Below are positions 33,976 to 41,483 of a stretch of 64,000 bases of DNA, piece after piece. Source of the stretch: JAFKFH01 sp017307375 (GTDB lineage Bacteria > Pseudomonadota > Alphaproteobacteria > Ferrovibrionales > Ferrovibrionaceae); contig OZ245874.1 in NCBI GenBank assembly GCA_965229335.1, forward strand, positions 2,480,001-2,544,000. The letters run 5' to 3'. The translations under genes and the position numbers were made by a program. The notes beneath the pieces are model-generated. The model had not been told where the DNA came from. It did not search any database and was given only the letters and a program-made list of their open reading frames with translations. The number at the start of each line of letters is the position of its first letter. Position 1 is the stretch's first letter.

Positions 33976-35586
33976 CTAGACCTTGATATCCAGCGCGCCG
34001 TCGGCGGCGATGGTGCGGGGCCGCGCCGTCGCCGGGCCGGCATCGATGCCGCCGACATCGGCCATTGCATTGCCGCGGCCGCCGCGTTGCTGGCCCTGGC
34101 CGCTCTGGTTGCCGCCCTGGTTCTGGGCGAAGCGGTTGAAGCCGTCATTGCCCGCGCCGTCGCCGCGCAGCGAGAAGCTGAGCGACGAATTGTCGGTCTT
34201 CAGCCCGGCATCGGTCAGCGAGCGTTCCAGCGCCCGCTGGTCGCGCTGCAACAGGTCCAGGGCCTGCGGGTTGTCGGCGGTGACATGGGCGGAGACCTTG
34301 CCGTCGGCACCGAATTCCAGGCGGATGTCGACGCGGCCGAGTTCTTCCGGATTGAGCTGGACGTTGATCGCCTTGACCTCGTCCTTGATCGCCTTGCCGA
34401 GATGGGCGGCGACCTGGTCGGCCACCGGCAGCGGCAAGGCGGGCCGTCCGGCCTGGGCCTGGGCGGCGGCGTGCGGCATGTCCGGCCCGTCGACCCCCGG
34501 CATGATGCCCGCCGCCAGCGGCAGCGCGCCGGTCGGGGCCGTCGTCGCCTCGACGCCTGAAGCGGCGGCCGGCATCGCGGCCGCATCGTCGAGGCCGCCT
34601 TGCTCCGCCTTCGCCGACAGGCCGGCCTGCAACAGGCCGGCAAAGGACATCGCCTGGGTCGTGCCGGCCGTCGATACGCCGGGGGCCTGCTGCATCAGCG
34701 ACCAGGCCGCGCCGTCGAGCAGTCCGCCGCCCGCCTGGCCACCGTTCCCGGCGCTGGCGCCGGTGCCGGTGCCGGCCGGTGCCGATACGATCGAGCCGCC
34801 CCCGATATCGGCCAGCAGGTCGGCCAGGGCCGCCTCGGCCTGCGAGAAAGCGGTGCGCGGTCCTTCCGTCGCAACCTTTGCCGACTTTGCCGCCGGGGCG
34901 GCGAGGTTCGCGACCTCGCTGACCTGCTGCGGGGTCATCGCCTGCAGTGTCGCGGCCATCGCATCGGCCGGCTTGTCCTGCGGCGTGGCCGGAGTGGTGG
35001 CGGCGGAGGCCGCCTGCGCCGTCCTGGCGACCAGCGCCGCCGCGGCATCGGCGGCGCCATCGTCTTGTTCAGCCTTGGGCTCGATCTTGGGCTGGGTCGC
35101 GACCGGCGCCGCCATGGCCGTTGCCGCCTGGACGGCTGCGGCCTGGTCGGGCTGGTCCTGGCGTGGCTTGGCATCCTGTCCGGCCGACTGGTCGTCCGCC
35201 TTGGCGGCGACCTCCTTGTCGCCGTCGACCGGCTTGTCGTCATCCTCCGCCGGCCTGGCCTTGGCATCGACGGCGGTGTCGTCGTCCGTATCGTCGCGCG
35301 TCTTCGGCGTCGCCGGCCGTTCCTTGGCCACCGGCCGCGCCGCCGCCGGTCGGGCCGCGGGCTCTTCCGGCCTTGCCGCCGGCACCGGCCGGTCGTCGCG
35401 CACCGGGGCCGGGGCCTGGGCGCGCAAGTTGGCCTGCTGGCGCGCGGCGTCGCGTGCCGAGAACGATTGTTCCAGCATCTGCGAGAACATCTTGCCCGCG
35501 TCGAATGTCGGGATCGGCGGCGCCGCGCGCGCATTCGCGGCGTCGGCGGCTTTTGCGCGGGTTGCGGACAGGATGTCGATGGCCAT
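33976..35586 (-). CDS. fliK: Flagellar hook-length control protein FliK
   Basis: A 536-residue secreted ruler protein. The long N-terminal region is Ala/Asp/Lys-rich and disordered. The C-terminal substrate-switch domain is recognisable from IKDEVKAINVQLNPEELGR through LLQRDQRALERSLTDAGL (about residues 420-500), ending in a Gly/Gln-rich tail. FliK measures the hook and switches export to filament proteins. The start is the ATG 41 bases downstream of a sigma-54 promoter. A TTG-initiated extension would begin upstream of that promoter and is rejected. Confidence 0.9.
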   Translation of the reverse strand: MAIDILSATRAKAADAANARAAPPIPTFDAGKMFSQMLEQSFSARDAARQQANLRAQAPAPVRDDRPVPAARPEEPAARPAAARPVAKERPATPKTRDDTDDDTAVDAKARPAEDDDKPVDGDKEVAAKADDQSAGQDAKPRQDQPDQAAAVQAATAMAAPVATQPKIEPKAEQDDGAADAAAALVARTAQAASAATTPATPQDKPADAMAATLQAMTPQQVSEVANLAAPAAKSAKVATEGPRTAFSQAEAALADLLADIGGGSIVSAPAGTGTGASAGNGGQAGGGLLDGAAWSLMQQAPGVSTAGTTQAMSFAGLLQAGLSAKAEQGGLDDAAAMPAAASGVEATTAPTGALPLAAGIMPGVDGPDMPHAAAQAQAGRPALPLPVADQVAAHLGKAIKDEVKAINVQLNPEELGRVDIRLEFGADGKVSAHVTADNPQALDLLQRDQRALERSLTDAGLKTDNSSLSFSLRGDGAGNDGFNRFAQNQGGNQSGQGQQRGGRGNAMADVGGIDAGPATARPRTIAADGALDIKV

Positions 35587-35626
35587 GGCCTTTTGCCCTT
35601 GTTCGGGTTCGCTGGCCCGTCTTCTG

Positions 35627-35641
35627 GCAAGCGCCGTGCCA
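35627..35641 (-). promoter_or_regulatory. Sigma-54 (-24/-12) promoter of fliK-flgD-flgE
   Basis: On the minus strand TGGCACGGCGCTTGC matches the sigma-54 consensus TGGCACG-N4-TTGC exactly, with GG and GC ten bases apart. It lies just upstream of fliK. FlbD, encoded 8 kb away in the same flagellar block, is the expected activator. Confidence 0.85.
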
Positions 35642-35806
35642 GATGTCCGGTCATGCCCGATTCTCATGTGAATCAACTACTTGTCCGACGCAGCCTGCCC
35701 CCGCGGATCGAGGCCGTGCGGGGCGGGCGGCAGGAATTGCCGAGCCAGCCCTTGCCGGCTGCCGGTTTCGCCCTATTATCCGGGCCCTGGATCAATCCCT
35801 TGGGAA

Positions 35807-36964
35807 ATGCCGACCGTGAAGCGCATGCGCGTCGTCGTCGCCATGTCGGGCGGCGTCGATTCCTCCGTTACCGCCGCCCTGATGAAGCAGGCCGGTCACG
35901 ACGTGATCGGCGTGACGCTGCAGCTCTACGACCATGGCGTCGCCGTGGCCAAGGCCGGGGCGTGCTGCGCCGGCCGCGACATCCACGATGCCCGCCGGGT
36001 CGCCGAGGCGCTCGACATTCCCCACTACGTCCTCGATTACGAAAGCCGCTTCCGCGAGGCGGTGATGGAGGAGTTCGCCGACAGCTATCTGGCCGGCGCG
36101 ACGCCGATTCCCTGCGTGCGCTGCAACCAGACGGTCAAGTTCCGCGACCTGCTCGCGACCGCCCGCGACCTGGGGGCCGAGGTGATGGCGACCGGCCATT
36201 ACGTGCGCCGTGTCGAGGGGCCGGCCGGCCCGGAACTGCATCGCGGCGCCGATCCGGCGCGCGACCAGAGCTATTTCCTGTTCGCCACCACCCGCGAGCA
36301 GCTCGATTTCCTGCGGTTTCCGCTGGGCGACATGCCCAAGGACCAGGTGCGCGCGCTGGCGGCCGAACTCGGCCTCGCCGTGGCGGCCAAGCCGGACAGC
36401 CAGGACATCTGCTTCGTGCCGCAGGGCCGCTACACCCAGGTCATCGAGCGGCTGCGGCCGGGCGCCGCCGAGCCGGGCGAGATCTTCGACCTGCAGGGCC
36501 GGGTGATCGGCCGCCATGACGGCATCATCCATTTCACCATCGGCCAGCGGCGCGGCCTGGGCGGCGGCGGGGCGGAGCCGCTCTATGTCCTCAAGCTCGA
36601 TGCGCTGCGGCGGCGCGTGATCGTCGGGCCGCGCAGCGCGCTGCAATGCGCCGGTTTCGAGATGGACGAGGTCAACTGGCTCGGCCCCGACCTCGCGCCG
36701 GGCGAGGAGATCGCGGCGGCGATCAAGGTGCGCTCGAGCCGGACGCCGTCGCCGGTGCGCGTCCGCCTCGACTCGGGCGGCCGCGCCCATGTCACATTCG
36801 TGACCCCGGAGGAAGGCGTGGCGCCCGGCCAGGCCGGCGTCGTCTATGACGGCGACCGGGTCCTGGGCGGGGGATTCATCCGCCGCACGCTCTCCGCGTT
36901 CGACGGGCTTGACAAGCATGAGGGCCAGCCTCTATCAGTGGCCCCGCTTCCGGCGGCGGAGTAG
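35807..36964 (+). CDS. mnmA: tRNA-specific 2-thiouridylase MnmA
   Basis: A 385-residue enzyme that thiolates uridine-34 of tRNAs for Glu, Gln and Lys. The ATP pyrophosphatase motif is MSGGVDSSVTAALM (near residue 11). The catalytic cysteines lie in PCVRCNQTVKF and in PDSQDICFVP, and the ATGHY motif is present. The ATG giving MPTVKRMRVVVAMSGG is chosen; one six codons later is possible. The last ten bases of the gene, including the stop TAG, form the first ten bases of a tRNA-Met gene. Confidence 0.95.
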   Translation: MPTVKRMRVVVAMSGGVDSSVTAALMKQAGHDVIGVTLQLYDHGVAVAKAGACCAGRDIHDARRVAEALDIPHYVLDYESRFREAVMEEFADSYLAGATPIPCVRCNQTVKFRDLLATARDLGAEVMATGHYVRRVEGPAGPELHRGADPARDQSYFLFATTREQLDFLRFPLGDMPKDQVRALAAELGLAVAAKPDSQDICFVPQGRYTQVIERLRPGAAEPGEIFDLQGRVIGRHDGIIHFTIGQRRGLGGGGAEPLYVLKLDALRRRVIVGPRSALQCAGFEMDEVNWLGPDLAPGEEIAAAIKVRSSRTPSPVRVRLDSGGRAHVTFVTPEEGVAPGQAGVVYDGDRVLGGGFIRRTLSAFDGLDKHEGQPLSVAPLPAAE

Positions 36965-37030
36965 CTCAGTCGGTAGAGCAGCGGACTCATAAGCCGTTGG
37001 TCGCCGGTTCAAGTCCGGCCTCCGCCACCA
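36955..37030 (+). tRNA. tRNA-Met (anticodon CAT)
   Basis: A 76-base cloverleaf with encoded CCA. The acceptor stem is GGCGGAG/CTCCGCC, the D stem GCTC/GAGC, the anticodon loop CTCATAA, and the T stem GCCGG/CCGGC with TTCAAGT loop. The anticodon stem has an A-G mismatch at the pair that closes the loop (31-39), where relatives usually have A-T. Elongator Met is favoured, but an Ile tRNA with modified C34 also has CAT and cannot be fully excluded. The 5' end lies inside mnmA. Confidence 0.93.
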
Positions 37031-37044
37031 CTTTCCTCCCTAAG

Positions 37045-37094
37045 ACGACACCCCGACCTCGCCGGGCCGCATGGCCCGCGGGGCCAGATGTCGT
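37045..37094. other. Structured region after tRNA-Met
   Basis: Nested inverted repeats: ACGACA with TGTCGT, CCCCG with CGGGG, and an inner CGGGCC-GCAT-GGCCCG hairpin. Together they could fold into a long bulged stem. No T-run follows directly, so it may be a tRNA 3'-processing or termination element rather than a classic terminator. Confidence 0.4.
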
Positions 37095-37103
37095 CGTGGT
37101 GAG

Positions 37104-37120
37104 GCTACCTCCGAGGTAGC
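37104..37120. promoter_or_regulatory. Perfect palindrome GCTACCT-CCG-AGGTAGC before the thioesterase gene
   Basis: A 7-bp inverted repeat with a 3-base spacer, 71 bases upstream of the thioesterase start. Either a short RNA hairpin or an operator for an unknown regulator; nothing in the sequence decides between these. Confidence 0.35.
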
Positions 37121-37191
37121 AGCGCCAGCGGGCGGTTGACGCTAGCCTTCGTCTCTGCACCCTGTCGGGACCGAGAGATGGAGACCGGCCG

Positions 37192-38010
37192 ATGACGACG
37201 ATTCACCCCTTCGACGAGGCGACGGCGCTGGCGGCCGCGGGCGGCGGACGCTTCACCGGCCGGACCAGCCCGGCCTATGCCAACATGGCGGGCCCGTTCG
37301 GCGGCATTACCGCCGCCACCCTGCTGCGCGCCGCGATCGGGCATCCGGAGCGCCGCGGCGACCCCGTCGCCCTGACCGTCAATTTCTGCGCGGCGATCGC
37401 CACCGGGGAATTCGAGGTGGAGGCCCGCCTGTTGCGTGGCGGCAAGTCGACCCAGCATTGGCAGGTCGAGCTGCGCCAGCAGGGGATCGGCGTGGCCGCC
37501 AGCGCGCTGGTGGTGTTCGGCGAACCGCGCCGGACCTGGGCGCATCGACCGGTCAGCGCGCCGGCGGTGCCGCCCGCCGAGGCGGTCGAGCGCTGGACGA
37601 TGCCGGGCCTGCCGGCCTGGATCGACGCCTACGACTTCCGCTTCGTCACCGGCGCCCCGAACTGGCGGGGCAGGGCCGGCGGCGAGCCGCAGAGCGCGCA
37701 ATCGCAGCTGTGGCTGCGCGATGCGCCGGACCGGCCGCTCGACCATCTGTCGCTCGCGGCCCTCTCCGACGCCTTCTTCATCCGCATTTTCCAGGTGCGC
37801 GGCGGCCTGGCGCCTGTGGGCACCGTGACGCTGTCGACCTATTTCTTCGCCGACCAGGCGGCGCTTGCCCGTCAGGCTAGCCGCCCGCTGCTCGGTACGG
37901 CGGATGCCAAGATCTTCTCGGGCGGCTTCTTCGACCAGACCGCCGAATTGTGGGCCGATGACGGCAACCTGCTCGCCACCTCGACGCAGGTGGTCTGGTA
38001 CAAGGAATAG
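37192..38010 (+). CDS. Acyl-CoA thioesterase family protein (double hotdog, TesB-like)
   Basis: A 272-residue protein with two hotdog-type halves. The first contains NMAGPFGGITAATLLRAA, a family signature, and the second contains LSLAALSDAFFIRIFQVRGG with a probable active-site Asp. Members hydrolyse acyl-CoAs; the chain length is not predictable. It stands alone after the tRNA gene, and its end is six bases from the convergent serine acetyltransferase. Confidence 0.82.
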   Translation: MTTIHPFDEATALAAAGGGRFTGRTSPAYANMAGPFGGITAATLLRAAIGHPERRGDPVALTVNFCAAIATGEFEVEARLLRGGKSTQHWQVELRQQGIGVAASALVVFGEPRRTWAHRPVSAPAVPPAEAVERWTMPGLPAWIDAYDFRFVTGAPNWRGRAGGEPQSAQSQLWLRDAPDRPLDHLSLAALSDAFFIRIFQVRGGLAPVGTVTLSTYFFADQAALARQASRPLLGTADAKIFSGGFFDQTAELWADDGNLLATSTQVVWYKE

Positions 38011-38016
38011 TCCCGG

Positions 38017-38898
38017 TCACGAACTCCGCATCTGCGCCTGGGTGACGTTCGATCCGGGCGGCACGCTCTGCGTCAGCCAGACGTTGCCGCCGATCACCGA
38101 TCCCTTGCCGATGGTGATCCGGCCGAGGATGGTGGCGCCGGCGTAGATGACGACGTCGTCCTCGACGATCGGATGCCGCGGCCGCCCCTTGACCAGCGCC
38201 CCGGTCTCGTCCTTGGGAAAGGATTTCGCGCCGAGGGTGACGGCCTGGTAGAGGCGGACGTTGCGGCCGATGATCGTCGTCTCGCCGATCACCACGCCGC
38301 TGGCATGGTCGATGAAGAAGCTGCCGCCGATATCGGCCGCCGGGTGGATGTCGACGCCGGTCGCCGCTTGGGCGATGCTGGTGATCAGCCGGGGCAGCAT
38401 CGGTACCGCGGCGCGGTACAGCGCATGGGCCAGCCGATAGTGGACGATCGCGCTGAACCCGGGATAGCAGAGCAGCACTTCCGACACGTTCGACGCTGCC
38501 GGGTCGCCGTTGACAGCGGCATGCAGGTCCGAGACCAGCAGCGCGCGGATCTCCGCCAGCCGGGCCGCGAAGGCGCGGGTGATGGCGACCGCCTGGGGCA
38601 TCGGGTCGTCGTCGGAGGCTTCGTCGGCGAAGCGCAGCGCGCGCCGCACCTGCTCGACCAGCAATTGCAGCGTGCCGTGCAGGGTGTCACCGACGAAGAA
38701 GTCGATGCTTTCCCCGGACAGGTCGGGGCGGCCGTAATGGGTCGGGAACATCGCCGCCTGCAGCCCCGCGATCACCTGCATCAGCACGTCGCGCGAGGGC
38801 AGTTCGCGCAAGCGGCCGCGATGCCTGATCTTGTGCATCGCTTCGCGCGACTGGTGCAGCGCGGCGACGACGTCGCCGAGATTCCAGGGATCGGTCAT
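38017..38898 (-). CDS. Serine O-acetyltransferase, long EpsC type
   Basis: A 293-residue enzyme that acetylates L-serine to O-acetylserine, the carbon skeleton for cysteine. The C-terminal left-handed beta helix has the hexapeptide repeats and catalytic residues in GVDIHPAADIGGSFFIDHASG and VVIGETTIIGRNVRLYQAVTLG. The long N-terminal helical region places it with EpsC-type rather than short CysE enzymes. It is last in a coupled operon, one base after the isopenicillin-N-synthase-like gene. This placement suggests it serves that pathway rather than general cysteine synthesis. Confidence 0.9.
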   Translation of the reverse strand: MTDPWNLGDVVAALHQSREAMHKIRHRGRLRELPSRDVLMQVIAGLQAAMFPTHYGRPDLSGESIDFFVGDTLHGTLQLLVEQVRRALRFADEASDDDPMPQAVAITRAFAARLAEIRALLVSDLHAAVNGDPAASNVSEVLLCYPGFSAIVHYRLAHALYRAAVPMLPRLITSIAQAATGVDIHPAADIGGSFFIDHASGVVIGETTIIGRNVRLYQAVTLGAKSFPKDETGALVKGRPRHPIVEDDVVIYAGATILGRITIGKGSVIGGNVWLTQSVPPGSNVTQAQMRSS

Positions 38899-38899
38899 T

Positions 38900-39895
38900 T
38901 CAGGCCCCGATGAGATCGGCATGATGGCGGCGGGCGACGTCGGGGTGCGAACGCAGGCGGCCCTTCAGATAGTTGCGGCCGACGTCGTTGAACAGCGGGT
39001 TGCCGGGGTCGCGTTCCGGCCCGCGCGCCTCGGCGGCGAGGTCCGCCGGCAATCGCAGCAACGGCACGGTCGCATCGAGCCGCGCCCCCATGAAGAAGGC
39101 GACCGAAATACGATCGGTGCCGGCCGGCGGCGTCACCACGCGATGCAGGGTGGCGCGCAAGTAGCCGTCGGAGGCCATTTCCAGCAGTTCGCCGATATTG
39201 ACGACGAAGCTGCCGGCCAGCGGCTCGGCATCGATCCAGCCATCCGGCGTCTCGACCTGCAGGCCGCGCTGGCGGTCCTGCAGCAGCAGGGTCAGCAGGC
39301 CCGAATCCTTGTGGGCGCCGACGCCCTGGTCGCTTGCCGTGGCGTCGCGGCCGGGATAGCGCACCACCTTCATGATGTGATGCGGCGCACCGTCGTAGAG
39401 CGTGGCCAGCGCATGCTCGTCCTGACCCAGGGCCAGCGCGAAGGCGCGCAGCAGGCGGATGGTCAGTGCGGTCAGATCCTGCTGCCAGCGCAGGATGACC
39501 GGCTTCATGCCGGGCAGGGCCGAGGGCCACTGGTTGGGCCCCTGCAGCCGCGTCCAGTCCGGCCCCCCCGGCACGGCTTCGCGCTCGGCGCCGAAATCGA
39601 TCTGCTCGCGCCAGTCGGGCTGGCCGCGCGTCAATTCCCAGGCCGCGCGGTTGTAGCCGCGGAAATGGGCTGAGTTGACCATCTCGATCTCGAGCTTGGC
39701 GGCCTCGGGCAGGGCGAAGAACGCGCGGGCCTGGGCCTGCACCGCCTCGACCAGCGCGGGGTCGATGCCATGGCCGGTCAGGTAGAAGAAGCCGACATGG
39801 CGCGCGGCATGGCGCAGATCGGCGAGGAAGGCGGCGCGGGTGGCGTCGTCGCCGTCGAAACGGGCGAGATCGAGGATCGGCAGGGTCGAGGTCAT
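38900..39895 (-). CDS. Isopenicillin N synthase-like non-haem iron oxygenase
   Basis: A 331-residue member of the Fe(II)/2-oxoglutarate-dependent dioxygenase superfamily. The iron ligands are His and Asp in VGAHKDSGLLTLL and a distal His in LHRVVTPP. The Arg/Ser pair RISVAFF binds 2-oxoglutarate or the substrate carboxylate. The N-terminal DIOX region is present (ARHVGFFYLTGHGI). True isopenicillin N synthases act on a cysteine-containing tripeptide, but bacterial homologues act on varied substrates. The start overlaps the stop of the CmcJ-like gene (TGATG). Confidence 0.88.
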   Translation of the reverse strand: MTSTLPILDLARFDGDDATRAAFLADLRHAARHVGFFYLTGHGIDPALVEAVQAQARAFFALPEAAKLEIEMVNSAHFRGYNRAAWELTRGQPDWREQIDFGAEREAVPGGPDWTRLQGPNQWPSALPGMKPVILRWQQDLTALTIRLLRAFALALGQDEHALATLYDGAPHHIMKVVRYPGRDATASDQGVGAHKDSGLLTLLLQDRQRGLQVETPDGWIDAEPLAGSFVVNIGELLEMASDGYLRATLHRVVTPPAGTDRISVAFFMGARLDATVPLLRLPADLAAEARGPERDPGNPLFNDVGRNYLKGRLRSHPDVARRHHADLIGA

Positions 39896-40734
39896 CAGTA
39901 GAATACCAGGGTGCGCAGTTCGATGCTTTCGCGGGGGCGCCGGTCGGCCGGCGCGGTCGGGTCGTCGAAGGCGGTATGGGGCGTGAAACGGGCAGGATTC
40001 GCCCGCTCGGAATCGAAACACTTGAACATCCACGCCTCCCCCGCCGTCATCTCGGGGGCATAATACCAGCGATGGCCGGGGTTATGGTGCACCGCATAGG
40101 TTTCGCCGGTGCGGTCGGGATAGACCAGCGCGGCGGCGGCGAGGTCGCCGGGCACGACACTGCGTGCATCGCACAGCGCCAGCGGCATGTCCTGCAGCGG
40201 TCCGTGAATCGGCCGCCAGACATTGACGATCAGATAGCGCCCGCGCGCCAGCACCGCCGCCTCGTCACCCATCACCTGGGCCAGGCGCTGCGGGGCGGAG
40301 GCGTCGGTATAGTCGTTGTGGATGCGCGGCACCGGCTGGCGCGGCGTGCCCGCGCTGCGGTCGCGGGCGCCGGGAATGCGGCGGCGGATCGTATGGTCGA
40401 AAACGACGACGCGACGGGCACCGGTCGTTGCCTTCACCAGCTCGATCGTTTCCGGGTAATAGACGCGACGCAGCAGCGCCTCGTCGCCGAAGTCGGTCAC
40501 TGCGCTCGGCCGGTCGATCAGGGCAATGCCCTGGTCGTCGAGCGACAGGCGGCGGGCCAACGGCCGCACGTCACGGATCGTGGCCTGGTGGGCGACATAG
40601 ACCGGCTCGTTGCGCGGCGCATCCGCCGGCGCGTCATAGGCATAGCTGCGAAACGGGCGGTCGCTGGGCGCCGCATAATGCAGGCTCGCCACGACATGGG
40701 GCAGGCCCGCGATCTCGGCCGGGTCGAGCGGCAC
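39895..40734 (-). CDS. CmcJ/AsaB-family oxygenase (hydroxylase/methoxylase-like)
   Basis: A 279-residue protein of the CmcJ/NvfI/AsaB family, related to cephalosporin 7-alpha-hydroxylation partner CmcJ and gibberellin GA4 desaturase. Probable iron ligands are the HND triad in PRIHNDYTDA and a late His in RFTPHTAF. Other family marks are VFDHTIRRR, LIVNVWRPI and HRWYYAPEMTAGEAWMFKCF. The start is a GTG two bases after the SDR stop. An upstream frame is antisense to the SDR and OYE genes. Such proteins hydroxylate or desaturate small secondary metabolites; the substrate here is unknown. Confidence 0.82.
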   Translation of the reverse strand: MPLDPAEIAGLPHVVASLHYAAPSDRPFRSYAYDAPADAPRNEPVYVAHQATIRDVRPLARRLSLDDQGIALIDRPSAVTDFGDEALLRRVYYPETIELVKATTGARRVVVFDHTIRRRIPGARDRSAGTPRQPVPRIHNDYTDASAPQRLAQVMGDEAAVLARGRYLIVNVWRPIHGPLQDMPLALCDARSVVPGDLAAAALVYPDRTGETYAVHHNPGHRWYYAPEMTAGEAWMFKCFDSERANPARFTPHTAFDDPTAPADRRPRESIELRTLVFY

Positions 40735-40736
40735 GG

Positions 40737-41483
40737 TCAGAAGCTTTCCTTGAAGGGGCGCAGGTCGATCTCGTGCGCCCAGGCCGAGCGGTGCTGGCGA
40801 TGGATCTGCCAGTAGGTTTCGGCGATCGCGTCGATATCGAGCAGGCCGTCGGCGCCGCGCTGTTCGACGGCTTGCGGAAAGCGGCTGAGCAGGCGGTCGC
40901 CGCTGATGCCGCCATCGATGATCACATGGGCGACGTGAACGCCCAGCGGGCCGTACTCGCGCGCCATGCTCTGCGCCACCATGCGCAGCCCCGCCTTGGC
41001 CGCGGCGAACTGGGCAAAGCCCGGCCGCCCGCGCAGCGAGGCCGAGGCGCCGGTGAAGATCACGGTGCCGCGACCCAGCGGTACCAGCCGCCTTGCCGCC
41101 TCGCGCCCGACCAGGAAGCCGGCGAAGCAGCCGACCCGCCACAGCGCCTCGAAATCCGCGGCGCTGACCTCGCGGAAGTCGATGCGCTGGTTGTTGCCGG
41201 CATTGAAGACGACGAGATCGGCCGGCCCGCTGCCGGCCTCGTCGGCCATCGCCAGGTCGAACAGCCTGACGACATCGGCCTCGCTGGTCGCGTCGGTGAG
41301 CACCGCGGTCGCCCGGCCGCCGGCCGCGACGATCGCATCGGCCACGGCCCGGATGTTCTCCTCGGTGCGGCCGGCGACCAGGACGTGATGCCCGGCAGCG
41401 GCAAAGCGCCGGCACAGCGCCGCGCCGAGGCCGCGTTCGGCCCCGACGCCCACGACCACAGCCTTGGGCGCGGCCATGGTCAC
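40737..41483 (-). CDS. Short-chain dehydrogenase/reductase family protein lacking the catalytic Tyr
   Basis: A 248-residue Rossmann-fold protein. The cofactor loop is VGAERGLGAAL, the NNAG-type motif reads NAGNN, and the Ser position is TGASASLRG. The usual YxxxK is FAAAK, so the catalytic Tyr is Phe while Lys is kept. It may therefore be a weak or altered oxidoreductase, or use another acid. It overlaps the OYE gene by four bases and is two bases from the CmcJ-like gene. Confidence 0.85.
   Translation of the reverse strand: MTMAAPKAVVVGVGAERGLGAALCRRFAAAGHHVLVAGRTEENIRAVADAIVAAGGRATAVLTDATSEADVVRLFDLAMADEAGSGPADLVVFNAGNNQRIDFREVSAADFEALWRVGCFAGFLVGREAARRLVPLGRGTVIFTGASASLRGRPGFAQFAAAKAGLRMVAQSMAREYGPLGVHVAHVIIDGGISGDRLLSRFPQAVEQRGADGLLDIDAIAETYWQIHRQHRSAWAHEIDLRPFKESF

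Noticed and set aside
35587..35676. Longer FliK start at a TTG
   Set aside because: It would begin upstream of the sigma-54 promoter and has no ribosome site.
36955..37030. tRNA-Met as an attachment site for an integrated element
   Set aside because: No integrase, no direct repeat of the tRNA end nearby, and flanking genes are ordinary chromosomal genes.
38900..39895. Penicillin-type antibiotic biosynthesis
   Set aside because: The oxygenase is only a family member, and no tripeptide synthetase or acyltransferase gene is present in the window.
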